A stretch of DNA of 54,329 nucleotides, from positions 1-54,329 of the forward strand of contig CAITOF010000114.1 in the NCBI GenBank assembly GCA_903893945.1. The letters are read 5' to 3'. Source of the DNA: an uncultured Oxalobacteraceae bacterium (lineage in GTDB: Bacteria > Pseudomonadota > Gammaproteobacteria > Burkholderiales > Burkholderiaceae_D). The number at the start of each line of letters is the position of its first letter. The stretch's first letter is position 1. The notes beneath the pieces are model-generated. The model was not told the origin of the DNA, did not search any database, and saw only the letters and a program-made list of their open reading frames with translations. Both the position numbers and the translations under genes were made by a program. Of the stretch, positions 1-8,041 are shown piece by piece.

Positions 1-1644
1 AAAAAGCTCAGCTTCGACACGACGGCAACTGGCGTCGAACTGCCGGGTGAAGTTACCCAACTGCCTCTGCTGATCCGCCTGCACAGCGGCAATTTCAGTT
101 TTGCGGATGCCAGACCGGACGGTGCCGACCTGCGTTTTTTTGCCAACGACGACAAGACACCTCTGAAATTCCATGTTGAGCAGTTTGATGTGACCAACGA
201 GCTTGCCATAGTCTGGGTGCAAATGCCCAGGCTGGTGGCTAATGCCAAGAGTGACGCAATCTGGATGCACTGGGGTAACCCGGATGCGGCACCGGCATCT
301 GACATGAAGGGCACCTACGATGCTGCCCAGATACTAGATTTGCATTTTTCGGACAAAGAGGGTGTCAGGGATGCGACCGGGAATGCCAATCATGCCAACC
401 TGTCCAGCGCCACCATCGTCACCGACGGGCCGATAGGCAATGCTGTCGCGTTCGACGGAAATGCAAAAATAACCGTTCCGGCCTCCGCTACACTGAAGCT
501 GACAGCGGCCAGCGGGCTGACCTGGTCAGCATGGGTGAAACCCGCAGCCCTGGAAACCAGCAGCCTGTATGCGCAACGGGAGGGCGGCAAGACGCTGAAC
601 ATCGGCACGGACAGTGGCGTACTGACTGTATCCCTGGAACAGGCAAGCGCCAAAGCCAGCGCCGCGCTGAAGCCGGCCGTCTGGCAACATGTTGCTGTGG
701 TTGCCGGCGCCGATAAACTGACCTTTTTCATAGATGGCAAAGAAGCCGGTTCAGCACCGTTCGCGCTGGCCGATATCGCCGGGGACATTACAGTCGGTGA
801 GGGCTACCACGGCCAGATGGATGAACTGTCACTGTCCGGTGTTGCGCGCTCGGTAGCGTATGTCAAAGCACTGGCAGCCAGTCAGTTGGCCGACTCGCCG
901 CTGCTGGCCATTCCCGACGCCGAAGAAGCCGGCGAAGGCGGTGTCAACTACGTCTCCATCCTGCTGGGCGCCGTAACGATAGATGGTTGGGTCGTTATCG
1001 GAATACTGATGGTTATGTGCGTGATCAGTTTCTGGGTGATGATTACCAAGACCATCAGCCTGAACAAGATCAATAGGGCTAACGATGCTTTCCTGGATAT
1101 TTTTGCGAGGAAATCGGCCAGCCTGCTGACACCAGGTGATAATGAAATCCGCTTACTGGATGCGAATTCGGCGGTCAGGTACTCGACCATCTATCATCTA
1201 TATTCGATCGGCCTGCGTGAAATGAAAGCGCGGTTTGATGCGCAGATCGCCGCAGGCAAAGAAAATGCCCTGTCACACGCCGCACTGGATGCGATTCGCG
1301 CGTCGCTGGATGCGTCAATGGTGCGGGAAAATCAACGCCTGAACAGTGGCATGGTACTGCTGACCATTGCGATATCGGGTGGCCCGTTCCTCGGTCTGCT
1401 CGGCACCGTGGTCGGTGTCATGATCACCTTTGCAGCCATTGCGGCAGCTGGTGACGTCAATGTCAATGCGATTGCGCCGGGTATTGCCGCAGCACTGGTG
1501 GCGACGGTGGCCGGTCTGGCCGTTGCGATTCCGGCACTGTTCGGCTACAACTGGCTGGCCATCAAGATAAAAAATGCGTCTGCCGACACCCAGGTATTTG
1601 CCGATGAATTTGTGACCAAGTCGGCCGAAATGCACTCTGCCTGA
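1..1644 (+). CDS. ExbB/TolQ/MotA-family proton channel with DUF2341 and LamG domains (5' end outside window)
   Basis: The frame is open from base 1, so the N-terminus lies outside the window; an internal ATG at 190 would remove conserved sequence and is not the start. Three parts are visible. First comes a DUF2341-like segment (bases 1-300, with LPLLIRLHSGNF and WMHWGNPDA). Next is a LamG/concanavalin-like domain (about 350-870, with WSAWVKP, WQHVAVV and a FIDGKEAG turn). Last is a MotA/TolQ/ExbB module (about 940-1640) with one transmembrane helix, a cytoplasmic loop and two late helices (GGPFLGLLGTVVGVM). ExbB-type proteins form the inner-membrane proton channel that powers TonB or Tol systems. 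The sugar- or protein-binding-like domains should sit in the periplasm, which plain ExbB lacks. Two exbD genes and a tonB gene follow directly, so one operon is likely. The substrate is unknown. Confidence 0.9.
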   Translation, partial: KKLSFDTTATGVELPGEVTQLPLLIRLHSGNFSFADARPDGADLRFFANDDKTPLKFHVEQFDVTNELAIVWVQMPRLVANAKSDAIWMHWGNPDAAPASDMKGTYDAAQILDLHFSDKEGVRDATGNANHANLSSATIVTDGPIGNAVAFDGNAKITVPASATLKLTAASGLTWSAWVKPAALETSSLYAQREGGKTLNIGTDSGVLTVSLEQASAKASAALKPAVWQHVAVVAGADKLTFFIDGKEAGSAPFALADIAGDITVGEGYHGQMDELSLSGVARSVAYVKALAASQLADSPLLAIPDAEEAGEGGVNYVSILLGAVTIDGWVVIGILMVMCVISFWVMITKTISLNKINRANDAFLDIFARKSASLLTPGDNEIRLLDANSAVRYSTIYHLYSIGLREMKARFDAQIAAGKENALSHAALDAIRASLDASMVRENQRLNSGMVLLTIAISGGPFLGLLGTVVGVMITFAAIAAAGDVNVNAIAPGIAAALVATVAGLAVAIPALFGYNWLAIKIKNASADTQVFADEFVTKSAEMHSA

Positions 1645-1669
1645 CCGGCCATTTTAAGGGATAACCGCC

Positions 1670-2074
1670 GTGCAAATTCAGGAAGAAAATCAGCCGTTCG
1701 ACGACATCAATGTTACACCTATGCTGGATCTGGCTTATGTGCTGCTGGTGATATTCATCATCATGACCACTGCGTCAGTTCAGGGTGTGAAAGTCAAGCT
1801 GCCCAAGTCGAAGATGACGGCCAGTCTGGCCAAACCGCACCTGAAGGCGATTACGATTTCTGAAAACGGTGACGTTTTCCTGGATGCCTATCCGGTATCA
1901 ATGGAACAGCTCGAGACACGCATGACACAGTTAAAGCAGGTCAACCCGGCGCAGGCCGTGGTGTTGAAGGCCGACGCGCATACCCATTATATGAAGGTGA
2001 TGCAGACGCTCGAAGTGCTTAAGAAAGTGGATGTCACGGATATCGGTCTGGTGACGGCACGGGTGGCGAATTAA
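1670..2074 (+). CDS. exbD: ExbD/TolR-family biopolymer transport protein (first copy)
   Basis: A 134-residue ExbD/TolR protein. It has a short cytoplasmic N-terminus (FDDINVTPMLDLAYVLLVIF, in which the aspartate of MLDLAYVLL is the expected proton-relay residue), one membrane helix and a periplasmic domain. The start is a GTG at 1670 with AAGGG about nine bases upstream; no in-frame ATG fits the family length. It lies 25 bases after the ExbB-like gene and 11 bases before a second exbD. In Ton and Tol systems ExbD sits inside the ExbB pentamer and passes proton-motive force to TonB. The two neighbouring ExbD proteins share the membrane segment but differ in the periplasmic half, so they may form a heterodimer (inference). 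Confidence 0.93.
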   Translation: MQIQEENQPFDDINVTPMLDLAYVLLVIFIIMTTASVQGVKVKLPKSKMTASLAKPHLKAITISENGDVFLDAYPVSMEQLETRMTQLKQVNPAQAVVLKADAHTHYMKVMQTLEVLKKVDVTDIGLVTARVAN

Positions 2075-2085
2075 CCGGAAATGAC

Positions 2086-2490
2086 ATGAAAGTTCAAAAC
2101 GAAGCCAAGCCTTACGACACCATCAACGTGACACCGATGCTGGATCTGGCCTATGTATTGCTGGTGATCTTTATCATCATGACCACCGCTTCGGTACAGG
2201 GGCTGAAAATCAACCTGCCCAAGCCCAGCAACAAGCCCAGTCTGGAAAAGAAGGAAATCCGCATTGTGCAGGTTCTGGCCAACGGCAACCTGATGCTCAA
2301 TGGAGCGGGTCTGACCCTGCAAGAACTCGAGACGCGTCTGGCCGCAGCGCGCGCCCGTGATCCGGACACGCCGGTGGTGATCAAGGGTGATCCGGATGTG
2401 AACTATGAAAAGGTGGTCGACATCATCGACATGGCAGGTCGCTTGAACATCAGTAATGTGGGACTTGTGACCACCAGGATAGGGGTTTGA
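2086..2490 (+). CDS. exbD: ExbD/TolR-family biopolymer transport protein (second copy)
   Basis: A second 134-residue ExbD. Its N-terminal half (YDTINVTPMLDLAYVLLVIF) is nearly the same as that of the preceding gene, including the membrane aspartate. The periplasmic part is diverged, with KGDPDVNYEKVVDIIDM in the usual ExbD position. The ATG at 2086 is 11 bases after the first copy stops, and its own stop codon abuts the ATG of the TonB-like gene, so translation is probably coupled. Paired ExbD genes are known in other bacteria, such as the Xanthomonas exbD1/exbD2 pair. Here the pair probably arose by tandem duplication and then split in function, which is inferred from the similarity. Confidence 0.93.
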   Translation: MKVQNEAKPYDTINVTPMLDLAYVLLVIFIIMTTASVQGLKINLPKPSNKPSLEKKEIRIVQVLANGNLMLNGAGLTLQELETRLAAARARDPDTPVVIKGDPDVNYEKVVDIIDMAGRLNISNVGLVTTRIGV

Positions 2491-3168
2491 ATGAGTGAGT
2501 TGCATGAGCAGGACGAGAAGCCGCGCAAGCCGTATGTCGCCGTCGTCATTTGTCTGGTGGCGCTGGCGCTGATCGCGTGGGGTCTGCACGCCTTGATGGG
2601 CAGCAAGTCCGGTAAAAAAGTCAATCAACCCAAAATCTCGTTGATGACGCCCCCGCCACCCCCGCCACCTCCACCACCCCCGAAATTTGAAAAGAAGATC
2701 GAACCACCCAAGGATGTCAAGGAAATCAAGGAACAGCAGGTGCAGAAAGTCGAACCACCGGCACCGGCACCGGAACTGAAAATGGAAGGCGCGGCCGGTG
2801 ACGGACCAAGCGCGTTTGCCAGTGGCAAGATTACCAGCGAAGACCTGAGCAAAATGGGCACAGACAAGGGTGTGCTGGGCAGCGGATTTAATTTCAATAA
2901 TTACTCGATGCTGCTGAAGTCCGAGCTCCAGCGTTACCTGAACAAGCAGGGCGATTTGCGCCACCAGCAGTACAAGGTTGAGGTGCGGATCTGGCTGGCT
3001 GCCGATGGCAGTGTCAAACGCACCGAACTGCTGTCCGGAACGGGTGATGATGCGACCGATGAGCAGATCAAGCAGGCACTCCTGAGCGTGCCGCGGTTCT
3101 CGGAAGTTCCGCCGGCCAGCATGCCGCAGCCTGTCCACCTGCGTATCCTGAGCATGGGTCGCCACTGA
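2491..3168 (+). CDS. tonB: TonB-like energy transducer
   Basis: A 225-residue protein with TonB layout: a charged N-terminus, one membrane anchor (about residues 14-35, VAVVICLVALALIAWGL), a proline-rich periplasmic spacer that includes an unbroken run of eleven prolines (codons within about 2650-2683), and a C-terminal TonB-like domain (about 130-225) ending near VPRFSEVPPASMPQPVHLRI. The ATG at 2491 directly follows the TGA of exbD. TonB links the ExbB/ExbD motor to outer-membrane proteins. The gene immediately downstream encodes a beta-barrel porin rather than a TonB-dependent receptor, so the partner is unclear. The polyproline run would be expected to need EF-P during translation. The C-terminal domain could also be described as TolA/TonB-like. 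Confidence 0.85.
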   Translation: MSELHEQDEKPRKPYVAVVICLVALALIAWGLHALMGSKSGKKVNQPKISLMTPPPPPPPPPPPKFEKKIEPPKDVKEIKEQQVQKVEPPAPAPELKMEGAAGDGPSAFASGKITSEDLSKMGTDKGVLGSGFNFNNYSMLLKSELQRYLNKQGDLRHQQYKVEVRIWLAADGSVKRTELLSGTGDDATDEQIKQALLSVPRFSEVPPASMPQPVHLRILSMGRH

Positions 3169-3207
3169 TTCGAATTACACCATTAATTTTTATCTGAAAG
3201 AGTAACG

Positions 3208-5412
3208 ATGACTAACTATCGTGATAGCAGCAAAAAGCGAAAAATTGCCAGCATGATCAGCGCGGCACTGTTCTGTCTCCCAGGCCTGGTTCACGCCGAT
3301 GATGAGCGCGCTGCCGCCGAACTGGCCAAGGCCATGACGTTGAACCTGATTCAGGCTCTGGTCGACAGTGGATCACTCACACAGGCCAGCGCTGATAAAC
3401 TGATTGCCAGTGCCCAGGCCAAGGCCAGGGCGCAACTTGCCGCCCCGGCGCAGCCCGACGTGGAATTCAAATCACGTTACTCGAATGAGCCCGCTGTAGC
3501 CGCTCCGGTGTCCGCCAATGGGACGATTCCTGCAGGCATGGTTACCGTTGATGCAGCAACTCTGGCCAGCCTCAACCAGGCACTGGCAGAAGCGCGTTCG
3601 GCAACCGCAGCGGCTAACGCTGCAGCACAAAAGGCGCTTGCCGCTGCGGGTGTGGTCGGCGTTGCATCTGTGGGAACAGCCGCCACCATGCACGATGTGG
3701 GCACAAACGCTAATGCGGTTGGTTCGATACCCACCGATACCGCTGCGGTTCTGGCTGCAGCCACAGCAGCGCAGGCGGCGGCTGACAGGGCCGTTGCCGC
3801 AGCCAATGCAGCGACGGCAGCCAGCAGTGCTACCGAGTCCAGCGCACAGTCTGCCGCTAGTTCGGCGAATGCCGCTTACGCGTCCTACATCGCAAGCAGT
3901 GTGACCACTGCCGCACCGGTTCCGGTTGCGTCCTCTGCTGGTACGGTCTCTGCCCCGGTGGTTGCATCGATCGGTCATGGCAGCACGTCGGAACCGGGTC
4001 CGGATGGCAAGAAAACCGTGCACGTTGCCTACATTCCGGAATCCACCAAGACTGCGATGCGCGACCAGATCAAGGAAGAAGTGCTCGCCCAGGCCAAGTC
4101 TGAACATTGGGGGGATCCGGGTGCATTGCCGGACTGGCTCGATCGCGTTTCGGTTTCAGGGGATGTCCGGTTCCGTAATGAATTCGTTAAACTGAATCAT
4201 GGCAACACGCCGGCTGGTGTGGATTATTCTGACGGGGTGTTTACCCGCGCTGCAAATATTGTGGCCAGTTCGTTCTCCGGGGTGCAGTCGCCATTTGACA
4301 CTCAGGATAATTATGACTTCTGGAGTCTGCGTGCGCGCCTTAATGTCGATGCCAAAGTCAGTGATAAAGTGTCGACCGGATTTACACTGTCTACCGGCAA
4401 CACCAATCAGCGCACCTCAACCAGTCAGAATTTGGGCCAGAATTTCAATTACTATTCCGTCGTCATCGACAAGGCCTTCATCAAATACGATCCGACTTCC
4501 TGGCTAAACCTGAGTGCCGGACGTATCACCAACCCATTCTTCAGCACCGATCTGCTGTTTGCTGACGATCTGAATTTTGAGGGTCTCGCCGTTACGTCCC
4601 GTTTCAATCTGTCCCCGACCGTCACGCCCTACATTACCGGTGGATGGTTTCCGTTGCGCATGGACAGTCCGGGTACGTCAACAGCGCGCAATCTGGGTGC
4701 TCTGCAGGCGGGTGTTGACTGGGCCATTACGCCAAAAACGCAATTCAAATTCGGTACCGCAATCTATGACTTTATTAATGTCGCCGGGACCGAAGAAACC
4801 GAGAATGCCTATGAAAGCGGCGTGAGTGACTATGTCACCCGTAATGAGTATCCGGCCAGTTTCAGACAGATGGGCAACACGCTATTCATCATCAACGCGC
4901 CAACTGATCCGAACATCAACTGGGGTCTTGCATCCAAGTTCAAGGAGATTGATGTCACGTCAGCGCTGGATTTTGCACGTCTGGACCCGGTTCATGTGGT
5001 CTGGACTTCGGATTACGTGAAAAACATCGGTTTCAACATTAACGACATTTACAACCGAACAACCTACAAGCTTCTTGATGGAAAAAGCAGCGGTTATCAG
5101 GAAAAAATTCTGATCGGCGCGCCCGTCATCAAAGAGCGCGGCAACTGGAACGTTTCTCTGGCATACCGTTATCTGGGTAGTGATGCCGTGCTGGACGCGT
5201 TTGTTAATCCCGACTTCGGGTTGGGTAGTACCAATACCAAAGGTACCATCTTTACCGCCAATTACGGTATCGATAAAAATACCTGGATTACTGGACGCTA
5301 CCTGTCGTCCAGCCTGATTAATTCGATGGTACCGGAACATGCCGGTTCAACTTTGCCTCCGACACAACTGAACGTGGACATGGTTCAGGTCGAATTGAAT
5401 GCACGATATTAA
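3208..5412 (+). CDS. Putative outer-membrane porin with alanine-rich N-terminal region
   Basis: A 734-residue protein. It opens with a signal peptide (about residues 1-31, ending LVHADDE), followed by a short helical segment rich in AELAKAM-type sequence and a long alanine/serine-rich stretch (about residues 90-265) that looks helical or unstructured. From about residue 310 a beta-barrel begins (DRVSVSGDVRFRNEF), with alternating aromatic strands and a terminal tyrosine (VQVELNARY), the usual signature for BAM-dependent insertion. The barrel resembles the 'putative porin' family (Porin_5-like). The alanine-rich region may cross the periplasm and reach the peptidoglycan or the TonB-like protein encoded just upstream (inference). 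The start at 3208 has GAAAGAG upstream. Cargo is unknown. Confidence 0.8.
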   Translation: MTNYRDSSKKRKIASMISAALFCLPGLVHADDERAAAELAKAMTLNLIQALVDSGSLTQASADKLIASAQAKARAQLAAPAQPDVEFKSRYSNEPAVAAPVSANGTIPAGMVTVDAATLASLNQALAEARSATAAANAAAQKALAAAGVVGVASVGTAATMHDVGTNANAVGSIPTDTAAVLAAATAAQAAADRAVAAANAATAASSATESSAQSAASSANAAYASYIASSVTTAAPVPVASSAGTVSAPVVASIGHGSTSEPGPDGKKTVHVAYIPESTKTAMRDQIKEEVLAQAKSEHWGDPGALPDWLDRVSVSGDVRFRNEFVKLNHGNTPAGVDYSDGVFTRAANIVASSFSGVQSPFDTQDNYDFWSLRARLNVDAKVSDKVSTGFTLSTGNTNQRTSTSQNLGQNFNYYSVVIDKAFIKYDPTSWLNLSAGRITNPFFSTDLLFADDLNFEGLAVTSRFNLSPTVTPYITGGWFPLRMDSPGTSTARNLGALQAGVDWAITPKTQFKFGTAIYDFINVAGTEETENAYESGVSDYVTRNEYPASFRQMGNTLFIINAPTDPNINWGLASKFKEIDVTSALDFARLDPVHVVWTSDYVKNIGFNINDIYNRTTYKLLDGKSSGYQEKILIGAPVIKERGNWNVSLAYRYLGSDAVLDAFVNPDFGLGSTNTKGTIFTANYGIDKNTWITGRYLSSSLINSMVPEHAGSTLPPTQLNVDMVQVELNARY

Positions 5413-5431
5413 CAGGGAAAAGGGGACGACC

Positions 5432-6103
5432 ATGTTGAAGCCACTATGTGTACTGCTGATGCTGGCTGTGATGATCGCCGTCCCGGTACGGGCTGCCGAT
5501 GACAAGGCCGGCGCTGCCAAAACGCAGGTCCGCCAGTTACAGCAGGAAAAGCGCAAACTGGAGCAGGACAAGGCGCAGTTGGAGCAGGACAAGGCGGCAC
5601 TGGACGGTCAGGTCAGGGAGGCGTCGGCCGCAATAGATGCGGCCAGAGGTAAAGCCGACAGATCTGCGCGTCAGTCAGCGCAATTGCAGAAGGAATTGGC
5701 GCAGGCCAGGGCTGAAAACGCCGACCTGACCGGCAAAATGAATGATCTGCAGACGCAGTTGACCGAGACACAGGCCAGGCTGCTTGCGGTAGTCCAGGAC
5801 AAGCAGACGCTTGAAGGCACCAGAACCCAGTTGCAAACTTATGTGAGTGAACGGGACAAGGCGCTTTCCAGTTGCATCACGAAAAACCAGCAGGAATATG
5901 AAAACGCCCAGAATATACTGGAAAAATACCAGCACAAATCGTGCCTGGGTGCCATGCTGCAGCGCGAGCCGTTTATTGGCATAGGTAAGACCCAGCTGGA
6001 AAACGAGGTGGCTGGCTACCGCGAGCAGCTCGACAGGGACCATATCGTTCCCCCGGCGCCAACCGGGATCATTCCGGCAGGCTTTGCGGCAAAAACGGAA
6101 TGA
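5432..6103 (+). CDS. Periplasmic coiled-coil protein of unknown function
   Basis: A 223-residue protein that I do not recognise as a characterised family. The chosen ATG at 5432 follows AAAAGGGGA and gives a clean signal peptide (MLKPLCVLLMLAVMIAVPVRAADD); an upstream ATG at 5399 overlaps the porin gene and would spoil it. Residues about 30-150 form a long coiled coil dense in Q, E, K and L (QLQQEKRKLEQDKAQLEQDK). A shorter C-terminal region with two cysteines follows (SSCITKNQ, KSCLGAML). The gene starts 19 bases after the porin stop, so it is probably the last gene of the Ton-like operon. A periplasmic spacer or scaffold for the porin/TonB pair is the simplest guess. Confidence 0.75.
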   Translation: MLKPLCVLLMLAVMIAVPVRAADDKAGAAKTQVRQLQQEKRKLEQDKAQLEQDKAALDGQVREASAAIDAARGKADRSARQSAQLQKELAQARAENADLTGKMNDLQTQLTETQARLLAVVQDKQTLEGTRTQLQTYVSERDKALSSCITKNQQEYENAQNILEKYQHKSCLGAMLQREPFIGIGKTQLENEVAGYREQLDRDHIVPPAPTGIIPAGFAAKTE

Positions 6104-6167
6104 TTTCAGAATTCGATTTTCTGTCAGGTATCCGCGAATTCACTCTGTGTTGAACGCGAAGCACCGG

Positions 6168-6183
6168 ATAGTCCGCGGACTAT
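6168..6183. promoter_or_regulatory. Perfect 16-bp palindrome upstream of gspG
   Basis: The sequence ATAGTCCGCGGACTAT is a perfect inverted repeat without a spacer, located in the 213-base gap between the coiled-coil gene and gspG. No T-run follows, so it is not a standard terminator. It could be an operator for a dimeric regulator of the secretion-like operon. No matching second copy was noticed elsewhere in the window. Confidence 0.35.
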
Positions 6184-6316
6184 AAACCGTCATGATTGTG
6201 TAATAAATTTGTGACACCATGCGCTGCATCTCATGGCCCCGTCAGTTTCTTGCGCAGCGGTTTGCGCAACAGACTTGTCCTGCATGGTGTCTCATTGCAA
6301 TATTGAAAATCCTCAC

Positions 6317-6775
6317 ATGAATCCTATTATCACCGTCACCCCACGCTTTAAGGCTATCCGTGTACGCAGTCGGTGCAGCGGGGGTTTCACATTGCTGGAA
6401 TTGTTGGTGGTCATCGTCATTATCGGTTTGCTGGCGGCGTATGTCGGCCCCAAATACTTTGCGCAACTGGGCAAATCTGAAATGACGACAACAAAGGCGC
6501 AGATAGGCGCGTTTGAAAAAGCGCTTGATCAATACCGGCTCGATGTAGGCCGTTACCCATCCACAGAAGAAGGGCTTGAAGCACTGATTACCAAACCCGC
6601 CAGCGCTGAGGGCTGGAACGGCGCTTATCTGGCCAAAAAAGTGCCGATGGACCCCTGGCACCATCCGTTTATTTATCGCAGCCCGGGCGCCAATGGCAGT
6701 GATTACGACATCATTTCCTATGGCAAGGATGGCCAACCGGGCGGTGAGGGCGAAAATGCCGATATCACCAATTAG
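6317..6775 (+). CDS. gspG: Type II secretion major pseudopilin GspG
   Basis: A 152-residue major pseudopilin. The leader is cut after glycine in GGFTLLELLVVIVIIGLLAA, which keeps the conserved phenylalanine +1 and glutamate +5. The C-terminal half has the GspG signature (YGKDGQPGGEGENADI), whose aspartates bind the structural calcium in known GspG proteins. The start is taken as the ATG at 6317, giving a leader of normal size; the frame is open further upstream to 6233, but that part is not pilin-like. GspG polymerises into the short pseudopilus that pushes cargo through the secretin. It is the first gene of the 6317-16326 secretion-like operon and is followed by gspF. Confidence 0.95.
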   Translation: MNPIITVTPRFKAIRVRSRCSGGFTLLELLVVIVIIGLLAAYVGPKYFAQLGKSEMTTTKAQIGAFEKALDQYRLDVGRYPSTEEGLEALITKPASAEGWNGAYLAKKVPMDPWHHPFIYRSPGANGSDYDIISYGKDGQPGGEGENADITN

Positions 6776-6847
6776 TTCGACGACATGGCTGGTGTGACAT
6801 CAGTTTGTCATACCCCAGGTTCTTTACACAAACAGGTGATATACACT

Positions 6848-8041
6848 ATGCAATTCAAAGTCCGCGCCCTGTCTCCAGATCACCTGATCTCCCTGCTCAG
6901 TATCGATGCGCCGAGTGAACACGAGGCGCGCCGCCAGGTTGAAGCACAAGGCCTGTACCCCGCCGAAATACGACAGGTTCATCAGGCTGCATTGATGGCA
7001 AAATTCAGCGGCGGCAGTGCCATAAATGTCGTACTGTTCAGTCAGGAACTGCTGGCGCTTCTCAAGGCCGGACTGAGTATCGTTGAAGCGCTGGAAGCTC
7101 TGCTGGAAAAAAACGACAGTGCCGGCATGAGCTCGATACTGAACCGGGTCTTGGGTAGTTTGCGCGAGGGCAAACGCTTTTCCGATGCGCTCGCTGAGCA
7201 GGCCGATCAGTTCAGCCCGCTGTATATCGGTATCGTCAGGGCGGCGGAAGGGACTGGCGATCTGCCGCAGTCACTGTCCCGTTATATTGATTACCAGCAG
7301 CGGGTTGACATCGTCCGCAACAAGATCGTCAGCGCGGCAATTTATCCTATGATACTGCTGCTGGTGGGTGGCGGCGTCAGCTGTTTCCTGATTGGTTATG
7401 TGGTGCCGCGCTTTGCAGAAGTGTACCAGGGTGCCGGTCGCAATCTGCCCTGGATGTCGCAGCTGTTGCTGAGCTGGGGTGAATTCGCCGGCAATCATAC
7501 TTCACAACTGCTTTTGGGACTGGGCGTGATGGCCACGCTGCTGATTCTGGCCGGACGCTATTTTTTCGCGCACAATGGCATGGCGCGCCTGTTCAATGCG
7601 CTTCCGGGCATCGGTGAACGAGTCCGGATTTATGAACTTTCGCGGCTGTATTTAACGATGGGCATGCTGCTGGAAGGCGGGATCACCATCGTTGCCACCC
7701 TGGACACGGTGCAGGGCATGGTGTCGGCTAACATCCGAAACAGTCTGCAACTGGCCAAACAGTCAATACAGAACGGTATGCCGCTGTCGACTGCTTTTGA
7801 TGCGCACCACCTGACCACGCCCATTTCATTGCGCATGCTGCGCGTCGGCGAAAAGTCAGGTGCCATGGGTGAGATGTTGACCCAGTCTGCCGAATTCTAT
7901 GACGGCGAAATCGGTCGCTGGATAGACCGTTTTACCCGCACGTTTGAGCCACTGCTGATGGCGCTAATCGGCATTATCGTGGGGGGCATCGTGGTATTGC
8001 TGTATATGCCGATTTTCGATCTGGCCGGGAGCATGTCATGA
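6848..8041 (+). CDS. gspF: Type II secretion inner-membrane platform protein GspF
   Basis: A 397-residue GspF/PilC-type protein with two T2SSF domains (about residues 60-190 and 265-390), each with helix-rich cytoplasmic sequence, and three main membrane helices (near residues 160-185, 215-235 and 370-392). Typical wording is LFSQELLALLKAGLSI and VRAAEGTGDLPQSL. The start is set at the ATG at 6848 (MQFKVRALSP), the conserved GspF N-terminus; extra upstream frame to 6785 is not conserved. The stop overlaps the gspE start as ATGA. GspF is the membrane platform that couples the GspE ATPase to pseudopilus assembly. Confidence 0.95.
   Translation: MQFKVRALSPDHLISLLSIDAPSEHEARRQVEAQGLYPAEIRQVHQAALMAKFSGGSAINVVLFSQELLALLKAGLSIVEALEALLEKNDSAGMSSILNRVLGSLREGKRFSDALAEQADQFSPLYIGIVRAAEGTGDLPQSLSRYIDYQQRVDIVRNKIVSAAIYPMILLLVGGGVSCFLIGYVVPRFAEVYQGAGRNLPWMSQLLLSWGEFAGNHTSQLLLGLGVMATLLILAGRYFFAHNGMARLFNALPGIGERVRIYELSRLYLTMGMLLEGGITIVATLDTVQGMVSANIRNSLQLAKQSIQNGMPLSTAFDAHHLTTPISLRMLRVGEKSGAMGEMLTQSAEFYDGEIGRWIDRFTRTFEPLLMALIGIIVGGIVVLLYMPIFDLAGSMS

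Noticed and set aside
2071..3165. Long minus-strand open frame of 364 codons opposite exbD and tonB
   Set aside because: It is the shadow of three well-supported plus-strand genes, is rich in His, Arg and Gln in an unnatural way, and has no family features.
3472..4107. Minus-strand open frames opposite the porin's alanine-rich region
   Set aside because: They arise from the GC-rich alanine codons of the porin and show Cys/Arg/Gly-rich nonsense composition.
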